Shown: positions 54,336-64,000 of the stretch, piece after piece
Layout of the letters: each line of letters starts with the position of its first letter
How positions within the stretch are numbered: the first letter of the stretch is position 1
Source of the DNA: Bacteroidota bacterium
GTDB taxonomy: Bacteria; Bacteroidota; Bacteroidia; Chitinophagales; Chitinophagaceae
Length of the DNA stretch: 64,000 nt
Direction of reading: 5' to 3'
Assembly: GCA_023415275.1 (NCBI GenBank)
Contig: JAEZLJ010000164.1
Coordinates: 1-64,000, forward strand
Program-made: the position numbers and the translations under genes
Notes under the pieces: model-generated
What the model was told of the DNA's origin: nothing
What the model saw: only the letters and a program-made list of their open reading frames with translations
Database searches by the model: none

Positions 54336-54989
54336 ATGAAATTTTATAATATACTGATAAAATACCGCCTGTACATTGGACTGGTGCTGATAGTGGCGGG
54401 ACTGGCTATGAACCTGACCATCAGTGGCTTCTGGCCCGTATTTCCCTTATACCTGGTAGGATTGATTCTGATTGCCGGGCATTTTTTCTTTGGCCCGTTG
54501 CGCCTGATACAGGAGCATATGGAAAGCGGGAATATGGAAGAAGCAGAAAAAGTGATCAACTCCATCCAGTTTCCCAACCTGCTTTATAAGCCCATTCGGT
54601 CGGTGTATTATACCCTGAAAGGAAATATTGCCATGATGAAGCAGGACTTCGATTCGGCAGAAACCAATATGAAGAAAGGCCTTGACCTGGGCATGCCCAT
54701 GAAGGAGGCTGAAGGCGCCAGCATGCTGCAAATGGGAATGCTGGCCATGCAAAAGAATGATATGAGAGGCGCGGAAAGTTATATTCGCCAGGCGCTTCGT
54801 AAAGGCCTGCCCGATAAAGAGAACCATGCTGCCGCCTACCTGCAGATGTGCAGCCTGATGATGAATAAAAGGGAATTCAGGGCAGCTAAAGACTTTTTCA
54901 GGAAAGCCAAGGCCCTGAAGCCTACGACCCCTCAGATCGTTGACCAGATCAAGCAAATAGAAAAGTACATATCAAGGATTCCGGGATAA
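54336..54989 (+). CDS. TPR protein with two N-terminal membrane helices
   Basis: 217 residues. Two membrane helices (about 10-30 and 32-50) are followed by soluble helical repeats: 'AEKVINSIQFPNLLYKPIRSVYYTLKGNIAMMKQDFDSAETNMKKGLDLG', 'AEGASMLQMGMLAMQKNDMRGAESYIRQALRKGL' and 'AAYLQMCSLMMNKREFRAAKDFFRKAKALKP'. This is a typical tetratricopeptide scaffold in the cytosol. The partner is unknown. Its stop overlaps the ATG of the HAD gene by one base, so the genes are coupled. Confidence 0.85.
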   Translation: MKFYNILIKYRLYIGLVLIVAGLAMNLTISGFWPVFPLYLVGLILIAGHFFFGPLRLIQEHMESGNMEEAEKVINSIQFPNLLYKPIRSVYYTLKGNIAMMKQDFDSAETNMKKGLDLGMPMKEAEGASMLQMGMLAMQKNDMRGAESYIRQALRKGLPDKENHAAAYLQMCSLMMNKREFRAAKDFFRKAKALKPTTPQIVDQIKQIEKYISRIPG

Positions 54990-55609
54990 TGAGTCAGCCC
55001 ACAGGAAAAATAGATACTATAATATTCGACCTGGGAAATGTTTTAGTGGACTGGAGCCCCACTTATCTCTTTGATAAACTGTTTCATAAGAAAGAAGAAC
55101 GAGACTATTTTCTTGAAAACATATGCACGCCCGAATGGCATAATGCACAAGATGCAGGTCGTTCGCCGGCTGAAGCCACTGAAGAGAAAGTAAAGGAACA
55201 CCCGGAATGGGAGCATGCCATTAAGGCTTTTTATGCAAGATGGAAAGAAATGTTCATGGGCCCCATTGAGGGGTCTGTACAAATTCTGCAGGAATTAAAA
55301 ATGAAAGGCTATCAACTGTATGCCCTTACCAACTGGAATGCTGAACTGTTCAATCAATCACTGGATGATTTTCCCTTCCTGCAATGGTTTGATGGAAAGA
55401 TAGTGAGCGGGGCCGTGAAAAAGACCAAGCCTGGAAAAGATATTTACCTGCATCTGTTGGATAAATACCATATCATTCCCTCCCAGGCATTATTCATAGA
55501 TGATAAAAAAGAAAACATTGAAACAGCCGAAAAGCTGGGCATCAAAGGAATTCATTTCATCGATCCTGTACAACTAAGAAAAGAACTGGAACAACTCGGT
55601 ATTTTATAA
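54989..55609 (+). CDS. HAD-superfamily phosphatase, YihX-like (first of a pair)
   Basis: 206 residues. Motif I 'TIIFDLGNVLVDWSPTY' has the nucleophile Asp, motif II 'LYALTNWNAEL' the Thr, and motif IV 'ALFIDDKKENIETAEKLGI' the acidic pair. The helical cap and C-terminus 'LRKELEQLGIL' match YihX/HAD-IA phosphatases for sugar phosphates. The next gene is a close paralogue, so this is a tandem duplication. Confidence 0.88.
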   Translation: MSQPTGKIDTIIFDLGNVLVDWSPTYLFDKLFHKKEERDYFLENICTPEWHNAQDAGRSPAEATEEKVKEHPEWEHAIKAFYARWKEMFMGPIEGSVQILQELKMKGYQLYALTNWNAELFNQSLDDFPFLQWFDGKIVSGAVKKTKPGKDIYLHLLDKYHIIPSQALFIDDKKENIETAEKLGIKGIHFIDPVQLRKELEQLGIL

Positions 55610-55620
55610 ACTTGATAAGC

Positions 55621-56232
55621 ATGCAAAGAACTGAAGCTATTGTGTTTGACCTGGGTGGCGTATTAATAGACTGGAATCCTTCTTACTTGTTTGACAGGTT
55701 ATTTGATGATGAAAGCCAGAAGAAGCATTTCTTTGAGCATATCTGCACTTCAGCATGGAACGAGGAACAGGATGCAGGAAGACCTTTACAGGAAGCAACG
55801 AACTTACTGGTAAGCCAACATCCCGAATGGCGACCTTATATAGAAGCTTATTATGGGAGGTGGGAAGAAATGCTGGGAGGGCCCATACAGGAAACGGTTG
55901 ACATTTTCAGGGACCTGAAACAATCAGGAAAGTTCCGTTTATATGCATTGACCAACTGGAGCGGGGAACTGTTTCCTATTGCCCTGGAGAAATACGATTT
56001 TCTTCACTGGTTTGATGGCCGGCTGGTGAGTGGAGATGAAAAAATGCGCAAGCCATTTCCCGAATTCTACCAACTGATGCTTTCGCGGTTTGACCTTCAA
56101 CCTGAAAACACCTTATTCATAGACGACAATATGCGCAATGTAAAAGCTGCAGAGGATATGGGCATTAAGGCCTTGCGTTTTGAAGGTCCTCACCAGTTAA
56201 GAAAAGAGCTGGAAACACTTGGGTTACTATAA
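55621..56232 (+). CDS. HAD-superfamily phosphatase, second of a tandem pair
   Basis: 203 residues from the ATG at 55621; a TTG start three codons earlier is possible. Motif I 'AIVFDLGGVLIDWNPSY', motif II 'LYALTNWSGELF' and motif IV 'TLFIDDNMRNVKAAEDMGI' align with the preceding gene along the whole length. The two proteins share about half their residues by eye, so duplication is not recent. They may act on different sugar or acyl phosphates. Confidence 0.88.
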   Translation: MQRTEAIVFDLGGVLIDWNPSYLFDRLFDDESQKKHFFEHICTSAWNEEQDAGRPLQEATNLLVSQHPEWRPYIEAYYGRWEEMLGGPIQETVDIFRDLKQSGKFRLYALTNWSGELFPIALEKYDFLHWFDGRLVSGDEKMRKPFPEFYQLMLSRFDLQPENTLFIDDNMRNVKAAEDMGIKALRFEGPHQLRKELETLGLL

Positions 56233-56262
56233 AGAACCTAATATCTTACGCGAAAGTTTAGT

Positions 56263-57459
56263 ATGACCAGGATCTTGTGCCTGCTGCTGTTGCTTAATTG
56301 CACTTCCTGCTATATGATTCGCGCCTATAAGGTGCGGAAGTTCCAGTTGACAGACCCGCAACGCATGCCCTATGTAAGTATACCTGCCTCCACCATTCCT
56401 TATCGATTTAAAAATGACTCTACTGATGACAGGTATAAGGACATCAAAAGCTACCTCGATTCCACACTACCCAGGTCATTAACAGCAGCCTTCCTGGTAA
56501 TAAAGAATGACAGTATCATTTATGAACGATATTTTAACGGTTTTACACAGGACTCAAAACTGCCTTCTTTTTCAGTAGCCAAATCATTTGTAAGTACACT
56601 GATCTCTGTGGCACTGATGGAAGGAAAGATCAGTTCTTTGCAGGATCCCATTACAAAATATCTACCCGAGCTTATTGAGACCGACAGCCGTTATGAAAGA
56701 ATTACGCTGCAGCACCTGCTGGATATGAAAAGCGGCCTGCATTTCAATGAAGGCTCCTATGGATTGCATGATGATGCTATCAAGCTGGGTTTTAGGCCCA
56801 ACCTATACAAGCATGTATTAAAAGTAAAAATTGAAAAGGAGCCGGGAAAGGAATTCAAGTACCAAAGTATCAATACGGAACTGCTGGCATTGGCCCTGGA
56901 AAAAGCAACCGGTAAAAAGATCTCCACCTACCTGCAGGAAAAGATCTGGCAGCCCCTGGGTGCTGAATTTGAAGCCAACTGGAATGTGGACAGTAAAAAG
57001 CATAAGCAGGAAATAGCTTTTGCAGGATTGAATGCTGCTGCCAGGGATTTTGCCAAGCTGGGGCAATTATATTTAAACAAAGGCACCTGGCGGGGAAAGC
57101 AGGTACTGACTCCTGCCTGGGTAAGCACAGTAAACAATGTGGATAGCATGGAAAAGGCCGCAGGATATAAGAATCAATGGTGGAGCGAATTAATCAACGT
57201 TTACTTCCAGGATTCTTTGTCTGCTGACCGTTTTCGCAGGATAACTCCACATTCAGACCAGGTAAACAAAACAGCAAGAGGCTACCAGGTTCGCTACCGC
57301 ACCGATGCTTTTAATGCTGAAGGCATTCTCAACCAATTCATTTATATCAAACCTAAAAGCAATATAGTGATCGTAAGACTGGGAAGGAATTGGTACCATC
57401 CCAACATGTACGCCAGTCAATATATTTACAACCTTGGAGAAAGACTATCCTCATTCTAA
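56263..57459 (+). CDS. Serine hydrolase of the beta-lactamase (class C/EstB) family, exported
   Basis: 398 residues. The N-terminal segment ends in '[11 protein letters not shown]', probably a lipoprotein signal. Active-site '[16 protein letters not shown]' has Ser-x-x-Lys; the second motif is probably '[18 protein letters not shown]' (Tyr-x-Asn replaced by Tyr-Gln-Ser), so activity may differ from true beta-lactamases. The family includes esterases and DD-peptidase-like enzymes. Its last nine bases overlap the end of the metH gene on the other strand. Confidence 0.85.
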   Translation: MTRILCLLLLLNCTSCYMIRAYKVRKFQLTDPQRMPYVSIPASTIPYRFKNDSTDDRYKDIKSYLDSTLPRSLTAAFLVIKNDSIIYERYFNGFTQDSKLPSFSVAKSFVSTLISVALMEGKISSLQDPITKYLPELIETDSRYERITLQHLLDMKSGLHFNEGSYGLHDDAIKLGFRPNLYKHVLKVKIEKEPGKEFKYQSINTELLALALEKATGKKISTYLQEKIWQPLGAEFEANWNVDSKKHKQEIAFAGLNAAARDFAKLGQLYLNKGTWRGKQVLTPAWVSTVNNVDSMEKAAGYKNQWWSELINVYFQDSLSADRFRRITPHSDQVNKTARGYQVRYRTDAFNAEGILNQFIYIKPKSNIVIVRLGRNWYHPNMYASQYIYNLGERLSSF

Positions 57460-60156
57460 CACAGGACGCAACCATCTTTCAGCTTCTTCCAGGCTCATGC
57501 TTTTACGATTGGCATAGTCTTCCAGTTGGTCCCTGCCAATCTTGCCCAATCCAAAATAATGGCTTTGGGGGTGTGCAAAATACCAACCGCAAACAGAAGC
57601 CGGTGGATCCATAGCCAGGCTTTCTGTCAATGTGATACCTGCATTTTCGGTAGCATTCAGTAGTTCAAACAGTTTCCACTTCTCTGTATGATCTGGGCAT
57701 GCAGGGTAACCAGGTGCAGGTCTGATGCCTTTATATTGCTCTTTGATCAGCTGCTCACTGGTCAGTGCTTCATTTTTTTCATATCCCCAATATTCCTTGC
57801 GCACCTGCTCATGCAGGCATTCTGCAAAGGCTTCCACGAAACGGTCGGCCAATATCTGCACCAGGATCTTATTGTACTCATCGTGCTGGGATATGAAACG
57901 GTCAATATGCTTTTTGGCGCCATGAATAGAGACGGCAAAGGCTCCCATGTAATCATCACCTTTGGGAGAAACAAAATCTGCCAGTGAATAACTGGGTTGG
58001 CCAGCCGCTTTTTTAGATTGCTGCCGAAGCGATTCCAGATTTACTGTGCCCTTATCAGTATGCAGTGTAATGGTATCCCTGTTATTGCTGGAAGCAGGCC
58101 AAAAGCCTATTACGCCATTAGCTGTAAACCATTTCTCTGCAATGATCTGGTCTACCATTTTCAATGCATCATTGTACAACCGGGTAGCTTCCTTTCCATA
58201 TCTTTCATCCGATAATACTTCGGGAAATCTTCCAGGCATTTCCCAACCAATAAAGAATGGCCCCCAGTCAATGTACCGTGCAATGGAGGCAAGATCATAA
58301 TCCTGCAACACCTTAACGCCTTCTACTTCAGGTTTCACAGGCTGGTAATTATCCCAGTCCAGTATTTCCTTATTGGCTACTGACTGTTCATAAGGTATCA
58401 ATACCTTATTCTTTTGCTTATTCAAAAACTGCTGGCGCAATGCATCATATTCAATACCTGTCTGCTGAAGGAAGCCTTCCTTATTTTCTTTGCTGAGCAG
58501 GTTACTGACCACGGTCACACTTCTTGATGCATCCAGCACATATACCACACCCTGCTCATACTCAGGTGCGATCTTCACAGCGGTATGCGTACGGGAGGTA
58601 GTGGCACCGCCAATGAGCAATGGCTGCTTCATATTCCGGCGCTTCATTTCCCTGGCCACATGCACCATTTCATCCAGCGAAGGCGTAATCAATCCACTTA
58701 GTCCTATCACATCCACATTTTCCTTTTCTGCGGTATCCAGTATTTTATCTGCAGGCACCATTACACCCATGTCAATGACATCGTAGCCATTGCACCCCAA
58801 TACCACTCCCACAATATTTTTTCCAATGTCATGCACATCACCTTTCACAGTGGCCATCAGCACTTTGGCTGCACCGGCAGTTTCCATTGCACTGGTGCCG
58901 GCAGCTTGATGCGCTTTCATCCTTTCTTCTTTTTCTGCTTCGATATAAGGCGTGAGTATGGCCACAGATTTTTTCATAACCCTGGCACTTTTCACTACCT
59001 GCGGGAGGAACATTTTACCACTGCCAAACAGATCACCTACTACGTCCATACCAGCCATCAGGGGACCTTCGATCACATCCAGTGGCTTTGGATATTTGGT
59101 TCTTGCTTCTTCTGTATCAGCATCTATATAATCGGTGATACCATTCACCAGGGCATGCTTCAGTCGTTCTTCCACCGTAGTATTTCGCCAACTCTCATCT
59201 TTTGCTTCTCCTTCCCTGCCTTTGGCTTTTACTGTCTCGGCAAAGTTTACAAGTCTTTCGGTAGCATCCGGCCTGCGGTTCAGGATCACATCTTCACACA
59301 ATTCCCTCAACTGTGGTTCTATTTCATCATACACCACCAGCTGCCCGGCATTGACAATTCCCATATCCAGACCAGCCCTGATGGCATGATACAGGAATAC
59401 AGCATGAATAGCTTCCCGCACATGATCGTTGCCCCTGAATGAAAAAGACACATTGCTTACGCCCCCACTCACCTTAACCAAGGGCATACGTTGCTTGATG
59501 ATACGTGTGGCCTCTATAAAATCAACTGCGTAATTATTATGTTCTTCTATGCCGGTGGCAATGGCAAAGATGTTGGGATCAAAGATGATATCCTGAGGCT
59601 CAAACCCCACCTGCTCTGTCAGGATCTTATAGGCTTTCTCACAAATAGATACTCTCCTTTCCAGGGTATCGGCCTGGCCCTGCTCATCAAAAGCCATCAC
59701 CACTACAGCCGCACCATAGGCCTGGCAAATAAAAGCCTGTTCAATGAACTTAGCCTCCCCTTCCTTCATGGAAATGGAGTTAACAATACATTTTCCCTGC
59801 ACGCATTTCAAGCCTGCTTCAATGATCTCAAACTTGGAAGAATCGATCATGATAGGGATCTTAGCGATATCCGGCTCTGCCTGCAACAGGTTGAGGAAAG
59901 TGGTCATGGCCTTTACTCCATCCAGTAAGGCATCATCCATGTTCACATCCAGCACCTGGGCCCCGTTCTCCACCTGCTGTCGGGCCACGCTGAGCGCCTC
60001 CTCATATTTATTTTCACGTACCAGCCGGGCAAACTTTTTAGATCCCGTTACATTAGTGCGCTCACCTACATTGATAAAATTGGATTCTGGGCGGATGGTC
60101 AACGGCTCCAACCCGGATAGTTTCAGATAAGGCTTGATCGTATTTCGTTCAGTCAT
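57451..60156 (-). CDS. metH: Methionine synthase, C-terminal half (methyltetrahydrofolate, cobalamin and activation domains)
   Basis: About 901 residues from the Met at 60156. Domains in order: pterin-binding ('[26 protein letters not shown]', '[11 protein letters not shown]'), a cap, the B12 domain ('[28 protein letters not shown]' with the lower-axial His in DxHxxG and '[11 protein letters not shown]'), and the reactivation domain ('[23 protein letters not shown]'). The enzyme transfers a methyl group from folate to homocysteine through cobalamin. The homocysteine-binding N-terminal domain is a separate gene upstream (60638-61645), as in many Bacteroidota, and a mobile-looking element separates the two. 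Confidence 0.95.
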   Translation of the reverse strand: MTERNTIKPYLKLSGLEPLTIRPESNFINVGERTNVTGSKKFARLVRENKYEEALSVARQQVENGAQVLDVNMDDALLDGVKAMTTFLNLLQAEPDIAKIPIMIDSSKFEIIEAGLKCVQGKCIVNSISMKEGEAKFIEQAFICQAYGAAVVVMAFDEQGQADTLERRVSICEKAYKILTEQVGFEPQDIIFDPNIFAIATGIEEHNNYAVDFIEATRIIKQRMPLVKVSGGVSNVSFSFRGNDHVREAIHAVFLYHAIRAGLDMGIVNAGQLVVYDEIEPQLRELCEDVILNRRPDATERLVNFAETVKAKGREGEAKDESWRNTTVEERLKHALVNGITDYIDADTEEARTKYPKPLDVIEGPLMAGMDVVGDLFGSGKMFLPQVVKSARVMKKSVAILTPYIEAEKEERMKAHQAAGTSAMETAGAAKVLMATVKGDVHDIGKNIVGVVLGCNGYDVIDMGVMVPADKILDTAEKENVDVIGLSGLITPSLDEMVHVAREMKRRNMKQPLLIGGATTSRTHTAVKIAPEYEQGVVYVLDASRSVTVVSNLLSKENKEGFLQQTGIEYDALRQQFLNKQKNKVLIPYEQSVANKEILDWDNYQPVKPEVEGVKVLQDYDLASIARYIDWGPFFIGWEMPGRFPEVLSDERYGKEATRLYNDALKMVDQIIAEKWFTANGVIGFWPASSNNRDTITLHTDKGTVNLESLRQQSKKAAGQPSYSLADFVSPKGDDYMGAFAVSIHGAKKHIDRFISQHDEYNKILVQILADRFVEAFAECLHEQVRKEYWGYEKNEALTSEQLIKEQYKGIRPAPGYPACPDHTEKWKLFELLNATENAGITLTESLAMDPPASVCGWYFAHPQSHYFGLGKIGRDQLEDYANRKSMSLEEAERWLRPVLE

Positions 60157-60165
60157 ATTAATAAA

Positions 60166-60634
60166 TTGAACCACGGAGGCACAAAGGCACAGAGTGGCAC
60201 AGCGATTATAAAATCATTCGTTTAATACCATTCTTTATTAATGGTACATGGAAATTTATAAGATATCCCAGTCGTTTGTTAGTTAATTTAAGATAACTGA
60301 GCATTTGAGCTTGCCAAACATGATGAGTATCTTCCTGGGCTTTTAATTCAAGTATGATAAGATCCTCAACCATTATGTCAATTCTCAATCCATCAGCAAT
60401 GACAAGATTATTATATTTAATTTCTACAGATTGTTGCCTGGTGTAAGCAATATTTCTTACATCCAATTCATGGCAAAAACATTTTTCATAGATACTCTCT
60501 AACAACCCTGGTCCTAATGCTTTATGAATATGAAAAGCAATATCAACAACCTGCTCTGCCAGCCATTGTTCTCTTGTTGTTAGAGGATCAAAATGCTCTG
60601 TGTAAATCTGTGTCATTGTGTCTCTGTGGTTCAA
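60166..60634. mobile_element. 469-bp element with terminal inverted repeats carrying a GxxExxY gene
   Basis: The left end 60166-60202 and the reverse complement of the right end 60634-60598 match at about 30 of 37 positions, both beginning TTGAACCAC-GAG-CACAA. The element fills the whole space between the stop of the homocysteine-domain gene (60638) and the start of the C-terminal metH gene (60156). No clear target duplication is visible. It has no transposase, so it would be moved in trans or by homologous recombination between copies. Confidence 0.65.
60206..60616 (-). CDS. GxxExxY family protein, putative nuclease-fold
   Basis: 136 residues from the ATG at 60616; a TTG at 60634 would start in the element's first base. 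The hallmark is '[22 protein letters not shown]' (GxxExxY). Catalytic-type residues follow in '[22 protein letters not shown]' (Asp, Glu-x-Lys), like a PD-(D/E)XK nuclease. Function is unproven. Genes of this family, as I recall, are often carried inside ACCACAGAG-type repeats, as here. The start codon lies within the inverted repeat. Confidence 0.85.
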   Translation of the reverse strand: MTQIYTEHFDPLTTREQWLAEQVVDIAFHIHKALGPGLLESIYEKCFCHELDVRNIAYTRQQSVEIKYNNLVIADGLRIDIMVEDLIILELKAQEDTHHVWQAQMLSYLKLTNKRLGYLINFHVPLIKNGIKRMIL

Positions 60635-60637
60635 AAT

Positions 60638-61645
60638 TTACGATAGTTCCTTTTCGAGCATAGGTAAGGGACGGGGTTGGATTTGGCGCACGTGTTCCGC
60701 GATGTGCCTGATATGGTCGGGGGTGGTGCCGCAGCACCCACCTACAATGTTTACAAATCCGGCTTCGGCCCAGTCTTCAATGAAGTGAGCCGTTTCCTCA
60801 GGTTGCTCATCATATTCACCCATGGCATTGGGAAGTCCTGCATTCGGGTACGCCGAAGTATAACATTCAGCTAACTGGCTCAATTCCTCTATATGGGGCC
60901 GCATTTCTTTGGCACCCAGGGCACAATTCAATCCTACGCTTAATGGGTGGGCATGCCTAATAGAAGCATAGAAAGCTTCCAAAGTTTGTCCACTCAGTGT
61001 TCTGCCTGAAGCATCGGTAATAGTGCCACTGATCATGATAGGCAGCTCCTTTTGATTGACATCCCTGAAGTATTTTTTGATGGCAAAGATGGCAGCCTTG
61101 GCATTCAGCGTATCGAAAATGGTCTCTATCAATAACAGATCCACGCCACCATCCACTAAACCTTTTACCTGTTCATAATAAGCCTCTGCGGCTTCATCAA
61201 AGGTCAATGCCCTGTATCCGGGATTGTTTACATCAGGAGACAGCGATAATGTTTTATTTAAGGGACCAATGGCACCTGCCACGAATTTTTCCTCACCCGA
61301 ACCTACCAGCAGGGTGGCTTCCTTGGCAATCTTCGCTGCGGCCACATTGATCTCATAGGCCAGGTCCTGCATGCCATAATCGGCAAGCGACACCTTGTTG
61401 GCATTGAAGGTATTGGTCTCTATGATATCGGCTCCGGCCTCCAGATAATGCCCATGGATCTCCCGGATAATATGAGGTTGGGTAAGACAAAGCAGGTCAT
61501 TATTACCTTTCACATCACTAGGCCAGTTTTTAAAACGCTCTCCCCGGTAGTCTTCTTCCTTGAGATGATAGCGTTGTATCATGGTGCCCATGGCGCCGTC
61601 AATGATCAGAATGCGATGATTCAAAAGCTCACGGATATCTTTCAT
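60638..61645 (-). CDS. metH: Methionine synthase, N-terminal homocysteine-binding half
   Basis: 335 residues from the Met at 61645. The homocysteine S-methyltransferase TIM barrel shows '[17 protein letters not shown]' and the zinc site with one Cys in '[13 protein letters not shown]' and two in '[19 protein letters not shown]'. It brings zinc-activated homocysteine to the cobalamin domain of the C-terminal subunit encoded downstream. This split is normal for the group; the two genes would be one operon except for the element between them. Confidence 0.95.
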   Translation of the reverse strand: MKDIRELLNHRILIIDGAMGTMIQRYHLKEEDYRGERFKNWPSDVKGNNDLLCLTQPHIIREIHGHYLEAGADIIETNTFNANKVSLADYGMQDLAYEINVAAAKIAKEATLLVGSGEEKFVAGAIGPLNKTLSLSPDVNNPGYRALTFDEAAEAYYEQVKGLVDGGVDLLLIETIFDTLNAKAAIFAIKKYFRDVNQKELPIMISGTITDASGRTLSGQTLEAFYASIRHAHPLSVGLNCALGAKEMRPHIEELSQLAECYTSAYPNAGLPNAMGEYDEQPEETAHFIEDWAEAGFVNIVGGCCGTTPDHIRHIAEHVRQIQPRPLPMLEKELS

Positions 61646-61699
61646 AATAATTCGTTTAGACAAAATAGCGAACCTGGATATGGCTGAAGGCTGGTGATG

Positions 61700-61745
61700 C
61701 TAATAAACGAGGAATCCCTGGAGTGTGAGTTTCTACGTTTATTAG
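61700..61745 (-). promoter_or_regulatory. 10-bp inverted repeat in the leader of the metH genes
   Basis: CTAATAAACG (61700-61709) and CGTTTATTAG (61736-61745) are exact inverted copies with 26 bases between. On the minus strand this lies 55 bases before the homocysteine-domain start. It could be an mRNA hairpin acting in attenuation or a regulator site. I do not recognise a known SAM or cobalamin riboswitch core in it. Confidence 0.4.
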
Positions 61746-61853
61746 TTCTGTTGAGGCCGAACAATAAACAAATCCGCCTGCGAGGCACAAATGTAAAAAA
61801 TATAAACGGGAATGGTAAAAAGATTACAACTGGCAACCTATCAATAAGGAAAA

Positions 61854-62471
61854 TCAACGGCTGGAAACATAGCTGTCCACTGGCAACCTGTTTTGAAGGC
61901 TGCGTGCCAGTGTCATTTCATCGGCATATTCCAGTTCTCCGCCAAAGGCAATACCCCGGGCGATGGTAGTGACCCTGGTAGAAGCCGGCAGTTTCTTTTG
62001 AATGTAATAAATAGTAGTGTCGCCCTGGATGGTAGGACTAAGTGCAAATATGACTTCAAGAGTTTCTTCCTTATGCACCCTGTTCACCAGTGTTTCAATA
62101 TTCAACTGGTTAGGGCCCACACCATCAAGCGGGGAAATGACACCACCCAACACATGGTAGGTGCCGCTGAATTGCTGGGTACTTTCCAGGGCTATCACAT
62201 CCCTGATGTTCTCTACCACGCAAATCACATCCTGTTTGCGCATGCTGTTGGCACAGATGGAACAGATATCTGCATCTGCCACATTATGACAACGCTGGCA
62301 AAACCTGATCTCTGTACGCATCCGGCTCATGACCTCACTGAAATGCTGCACATCTTCTGCATCTTCCTTCAACAAATGCAGCACTAAACGCAGTGCTGTT
62401 TTTTTGCCAATACCGGGAAGTTTTGAAAACTCATTGACCGCATTTTCTAAGAGAGCAGAAGAGAATTGCAT
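61854..62471 (-). CDS. recR: Recombination protein RecR
   Basis: 205 residues, the usual length. 'LLENAVNEFSKLPGIGKKTALRLVLHLL' (helix-hairpin-helix), the zinc finger 'CQRCHNVADADICSICANS', and the Toprim domain 'DVICVVENIRDVIALESTQQFSGTYHVLGGVISPLDGVGPNQL' are in the normal order. It works with RecF and RecO in daughter-strand gap repair. Its stop is about 210 bases upstream of the metH start on the same strand. Confidence 0.96.
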   Translation of the reverse strand: MQFSSALLENAVNEFSKLPGIGKKTALRLVLHLLKEDAEDVQHFSEVMSRMRTEIRFCQRCHNVADADICSICANSMRKQDVICVVENIRDVIALESTQQFSGTYHVLGGVISPLDGVGPNQLNIETLVNRVHKEETLEVIFALSPTIQGDTTIYYIQKKLPASTRVTTIARGIAFGGELEYADEMTLARSLQNRLPVDSYVSSR

Positions 62472-62570
62472 AAGTGATAAAGGTACAAAAAAGGCTGCTG
62501 CGGAGGGGTAAAAAATGACTTTCGACCCTTCAAATTGTTGTTAAGAAATTGGCTATCCAATGCCTTGAAA

Positions 62571-63968
62571 TCACAGCCCGGGCCCGCGTTCAAATTCATT
62601 ATCCCAGTTGGGTTTGATGGTTACTTTCTGACCTGCGGGTATTACCAGTTCTGGCTGCTTTTTGGTTCCGAAGAACTGCCCTGGATCCCATTTGCCATTG
62701 TCATTGGTATCATACAATATTCTTAGCTCGTAATCGCCGGGTACAAACTGGTTTTTACTAAAGTTGCCTGATTTTACGGAAGCGGAGTATATCACCTGGT
62801 CGTTCTGTACAAAGAGCAAAACAGGATTGCGGGCCAGGTCAATATTGCGCAACCGTATGCTGACATTGCCGTAATCCGCCTGTGATTTGGTGAGGAAGGT
62901 AAGTGTATCTGTTTTTAATAGCTTTTTACCTGCCGAGTCGGCAGCAAAGTCTTTATCCAGCACCAGGTTGTAGCGGGTGGCTTGCTTCCAGGGAGTATGA
63001 ATGGTTAGCACTTTAGCCGAGCTATCGAGTTTTGCAGTATAAGAAACGGGATTGAAGCTGCTATCTATAGTCAAAGCCATTTTGGTGCTGTCAAAGCTTT
63101 TCAATGCCGTACCAAAATTGATCACAAGGTCTTTATTCAGGTCCTGTTGTCCACCCGAAACTTCGGAAGTGAATATAAGGCGGTTCTCAGCCCTGGCCCG
63201 GGCCAGTGGATTGGCAGTAGTGGCTGTGGCCGGGGTCACCTCCCTGTATGCGTAAAGGGTCAGTGCTGTATCAATGGTACCAGTATGAACCGGGGAATCC
63301 GCAAAAGCAAATAACTGGGTCTTATTAATATATTTTCTCCCAGACCCGGCATCTCCTAGCGCATAAATAGCGAATGTACCCTGGGGGAGATTATGAAAAC
63401 GGAAGTTGCCCGAGGCATCCACTTTTGTTGCATACATAGGCCTTTGTTTCATAACGGCTGAATCCTGCAGGTTTTTATGCAACACCACAATGAGGGTAGA
63501 GTCTGTCTTACCAGTTTGTGCCAGGATCACTTTACCCTTCAATTCCAAAGAATCCAATACAGGGCCTGTGGAAAATGTATAGGTAAAGTTCTTTAATACA
63601 TTCCCTTCATTATAATCCCTGATGGCATTACCGAAATTGAAAATGTAAGTAGTATTGGGATCCAGTGTATCCCTGAAATGAACAGTGATGGTCTTGCCCT
63701 TGACATCTACTCTGGGGTTGTTTTGAAACAATGGGGTAAATAAGAGGTTGTTCTGCACATCCTGCAGATCCACATATTCATCAAAAGTAAAATTGATCCT
63801 GTCACCACGAAAGTTCAATGTGGAATCACGTGGGGTAGCATTTAGCAACTGGGGCGGAATAGAATCCCTGGGCCCACCCTTCGGGGGAATAATATTGGCA
63901 CAGGAACCGCCAAACAAACTAGCAACGACCAGGCAAAACAATATAGCTACCGGAAATACTGACCTCAT
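62571..63968 (-). CDS. SbsA Ig-like domain lipoprotein
   Basis: 465 residues. Signal and lipobox 'VVASLFGGSC' lead to 'NIIPPKGGPRDSIPPQLLNATPRDSTLNFRGDRINFTFDEYVDLQDVQNNLLFTP', the well-known start of Ig_5-containing proteins in Bacteroidota. A second Ig-like unit and a C-terminal 'YELRILYDTNDNGKWDPGQFF' follow. It is probably a surface or periplasmic lipoprotein with an unknown ligand, often found by housekeeping genes. The start lies 32 bases from the window edge. Confidence 0.85.
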   Translation of the reverse strand: MRSVFPVAILFCLVVASLFGGSCANIIPPKGGPRDSIPPQLLNATPRDSTLNFRGDRINFTFDEYVDLQDVQNNLLFTPLFQNNPRVDVKGKTITVHFRDTLDPNTTYIFNFGNAIRDYNEGNVLKNFTYTFSTGPVLDSLELKGKVILAQTGKTDSTLIVVLHKNLQDSAVMKQRPMYATKVDASGNFRFHNLPQGTFAIYALGDAGSGRKYINKTQLFAFADSPVHTGTIDTALTLYAYREVTPATATTANPLARARAENRLIFTSEVSGGQQDLNKDLVINFGTALKSFDSTKMALTIDSSFNPVSYTAKLDSSAKVLTIHTPWKQATRYNLVLDKDFAADSAGKKLLKTDTLTFLTKSQADYGNVSIRLRNIDLARNPVLLFVQNDQVIYSASVKSGNFSKNQFVPGDYELRILYDTNDNGKWDPGQFFGTKKQPELVIPAGQKVTIKPNWDNEFERGPGL

Positions 63969-64000
63969 TGGTAAGCAAACATAAAACCTTTCCCATGAAT

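Noticed and set aside
61646..61853. Known SAM or cobalamin riboswitch before metH
   Set aside because: No conserved core of the classes I know is visible; only a 10-bp inverted repeat is reported.

Overview
The window looks like chromosome of a Bacteroidota bacterium, most likely family Chitinophagaceae. Signs of this are moderate GC, lipoproteins with short lipobox signals, a GldM C-terminal-domain protein, a TonB-dependent receptor with a carboxypeptidase-regulatory-like insert, DUF3500 and HYC_CC_PP proteins, metH split into two genes, and families of short palindromic intergenic repeats. This assignment is inference from gene content; no 16S rRNA gene is present.

Layout. 1-9.9 kb is a loose accessory stretch: a Gly/Ser-rich protein cut by the window edge, repeat-rich spacers, and mostly single exported or stress-type genes (DUF3500, cupin lipoprotein, EEP nuclease-fold protein, DUF2975, alpha/beta hydrolase, GldM-C, DHFR-like reductase). 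10-12.3 kb holds a family 2 glycosyltransferase and an acyltransferase. 12.3-18.2 kb is a probable copper/metal envelope module: a TonB receptor with an N-terminal HMA domain, an HYC_CC_PP protein, a small lipoprotein, a blue-copper lipoprotein and a BNR-propeller protein with a Cys cluster. 18.2-22.3 kb encodes a CPA1 antiporter, an FMN reductase, a type II NADH dehydrogenase and a small GNAT. 22.4-27.4 kb carries two large multi-PAS histidine kinases without response regulators. 27.6-32.9 kb holds YceI, a membrane protein, a GH3 glycosidase, a Crp-type regulator and a BrkB protein.

33-38.7 kb is a probable sulfide/persulfide module: MFS transporter, TlpA thioredoxin, rhodanese, persulfide-dioxygenase-like MBL-rhodanese, TauE exporter and a Crp/Fnr regulator. 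Three GTGA-N6-TCAC palindromes lie upstream of its promoters. 38.7-39.0 kb is a structured repeat with an exact 74-bp tandem duplication. 39.2-43.7 kb holds an M1-like peptidase, a cupin, a monooxygenase-fold protein and a second CPA1 antiporter.

44.0-47.0 kb is a kaiB-kaiC-histidine kinase operon with the KaiC phosphorylation residues intact and no kaiA. 47.1-53.6 kb is a redox cluster (flavodoxin, three aldo/keto reductases, one interrupted by a stop codon, a DUF4440-propeller fusion, a cupin) beside a divergent AraC regulator. 53.7-57.5 kb has a tRNA-Arg and a small operon with tandem HAD phosphatases. 57.5-64 kb has split metH with a GxxExxY gene between its halves, carried on a 469-bp element with terminal inverted repeats, then recR and an Ig-like lipoprotein.

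The strongest candidates for a second look are the Kai-kinase operon, the GxxExxY element inside metH, the predicted Crp/Fnr regulon, the copper module and the dispersed structured repeats. No phage, CRISPR array, rRNA or classical insertion sequence was seen.
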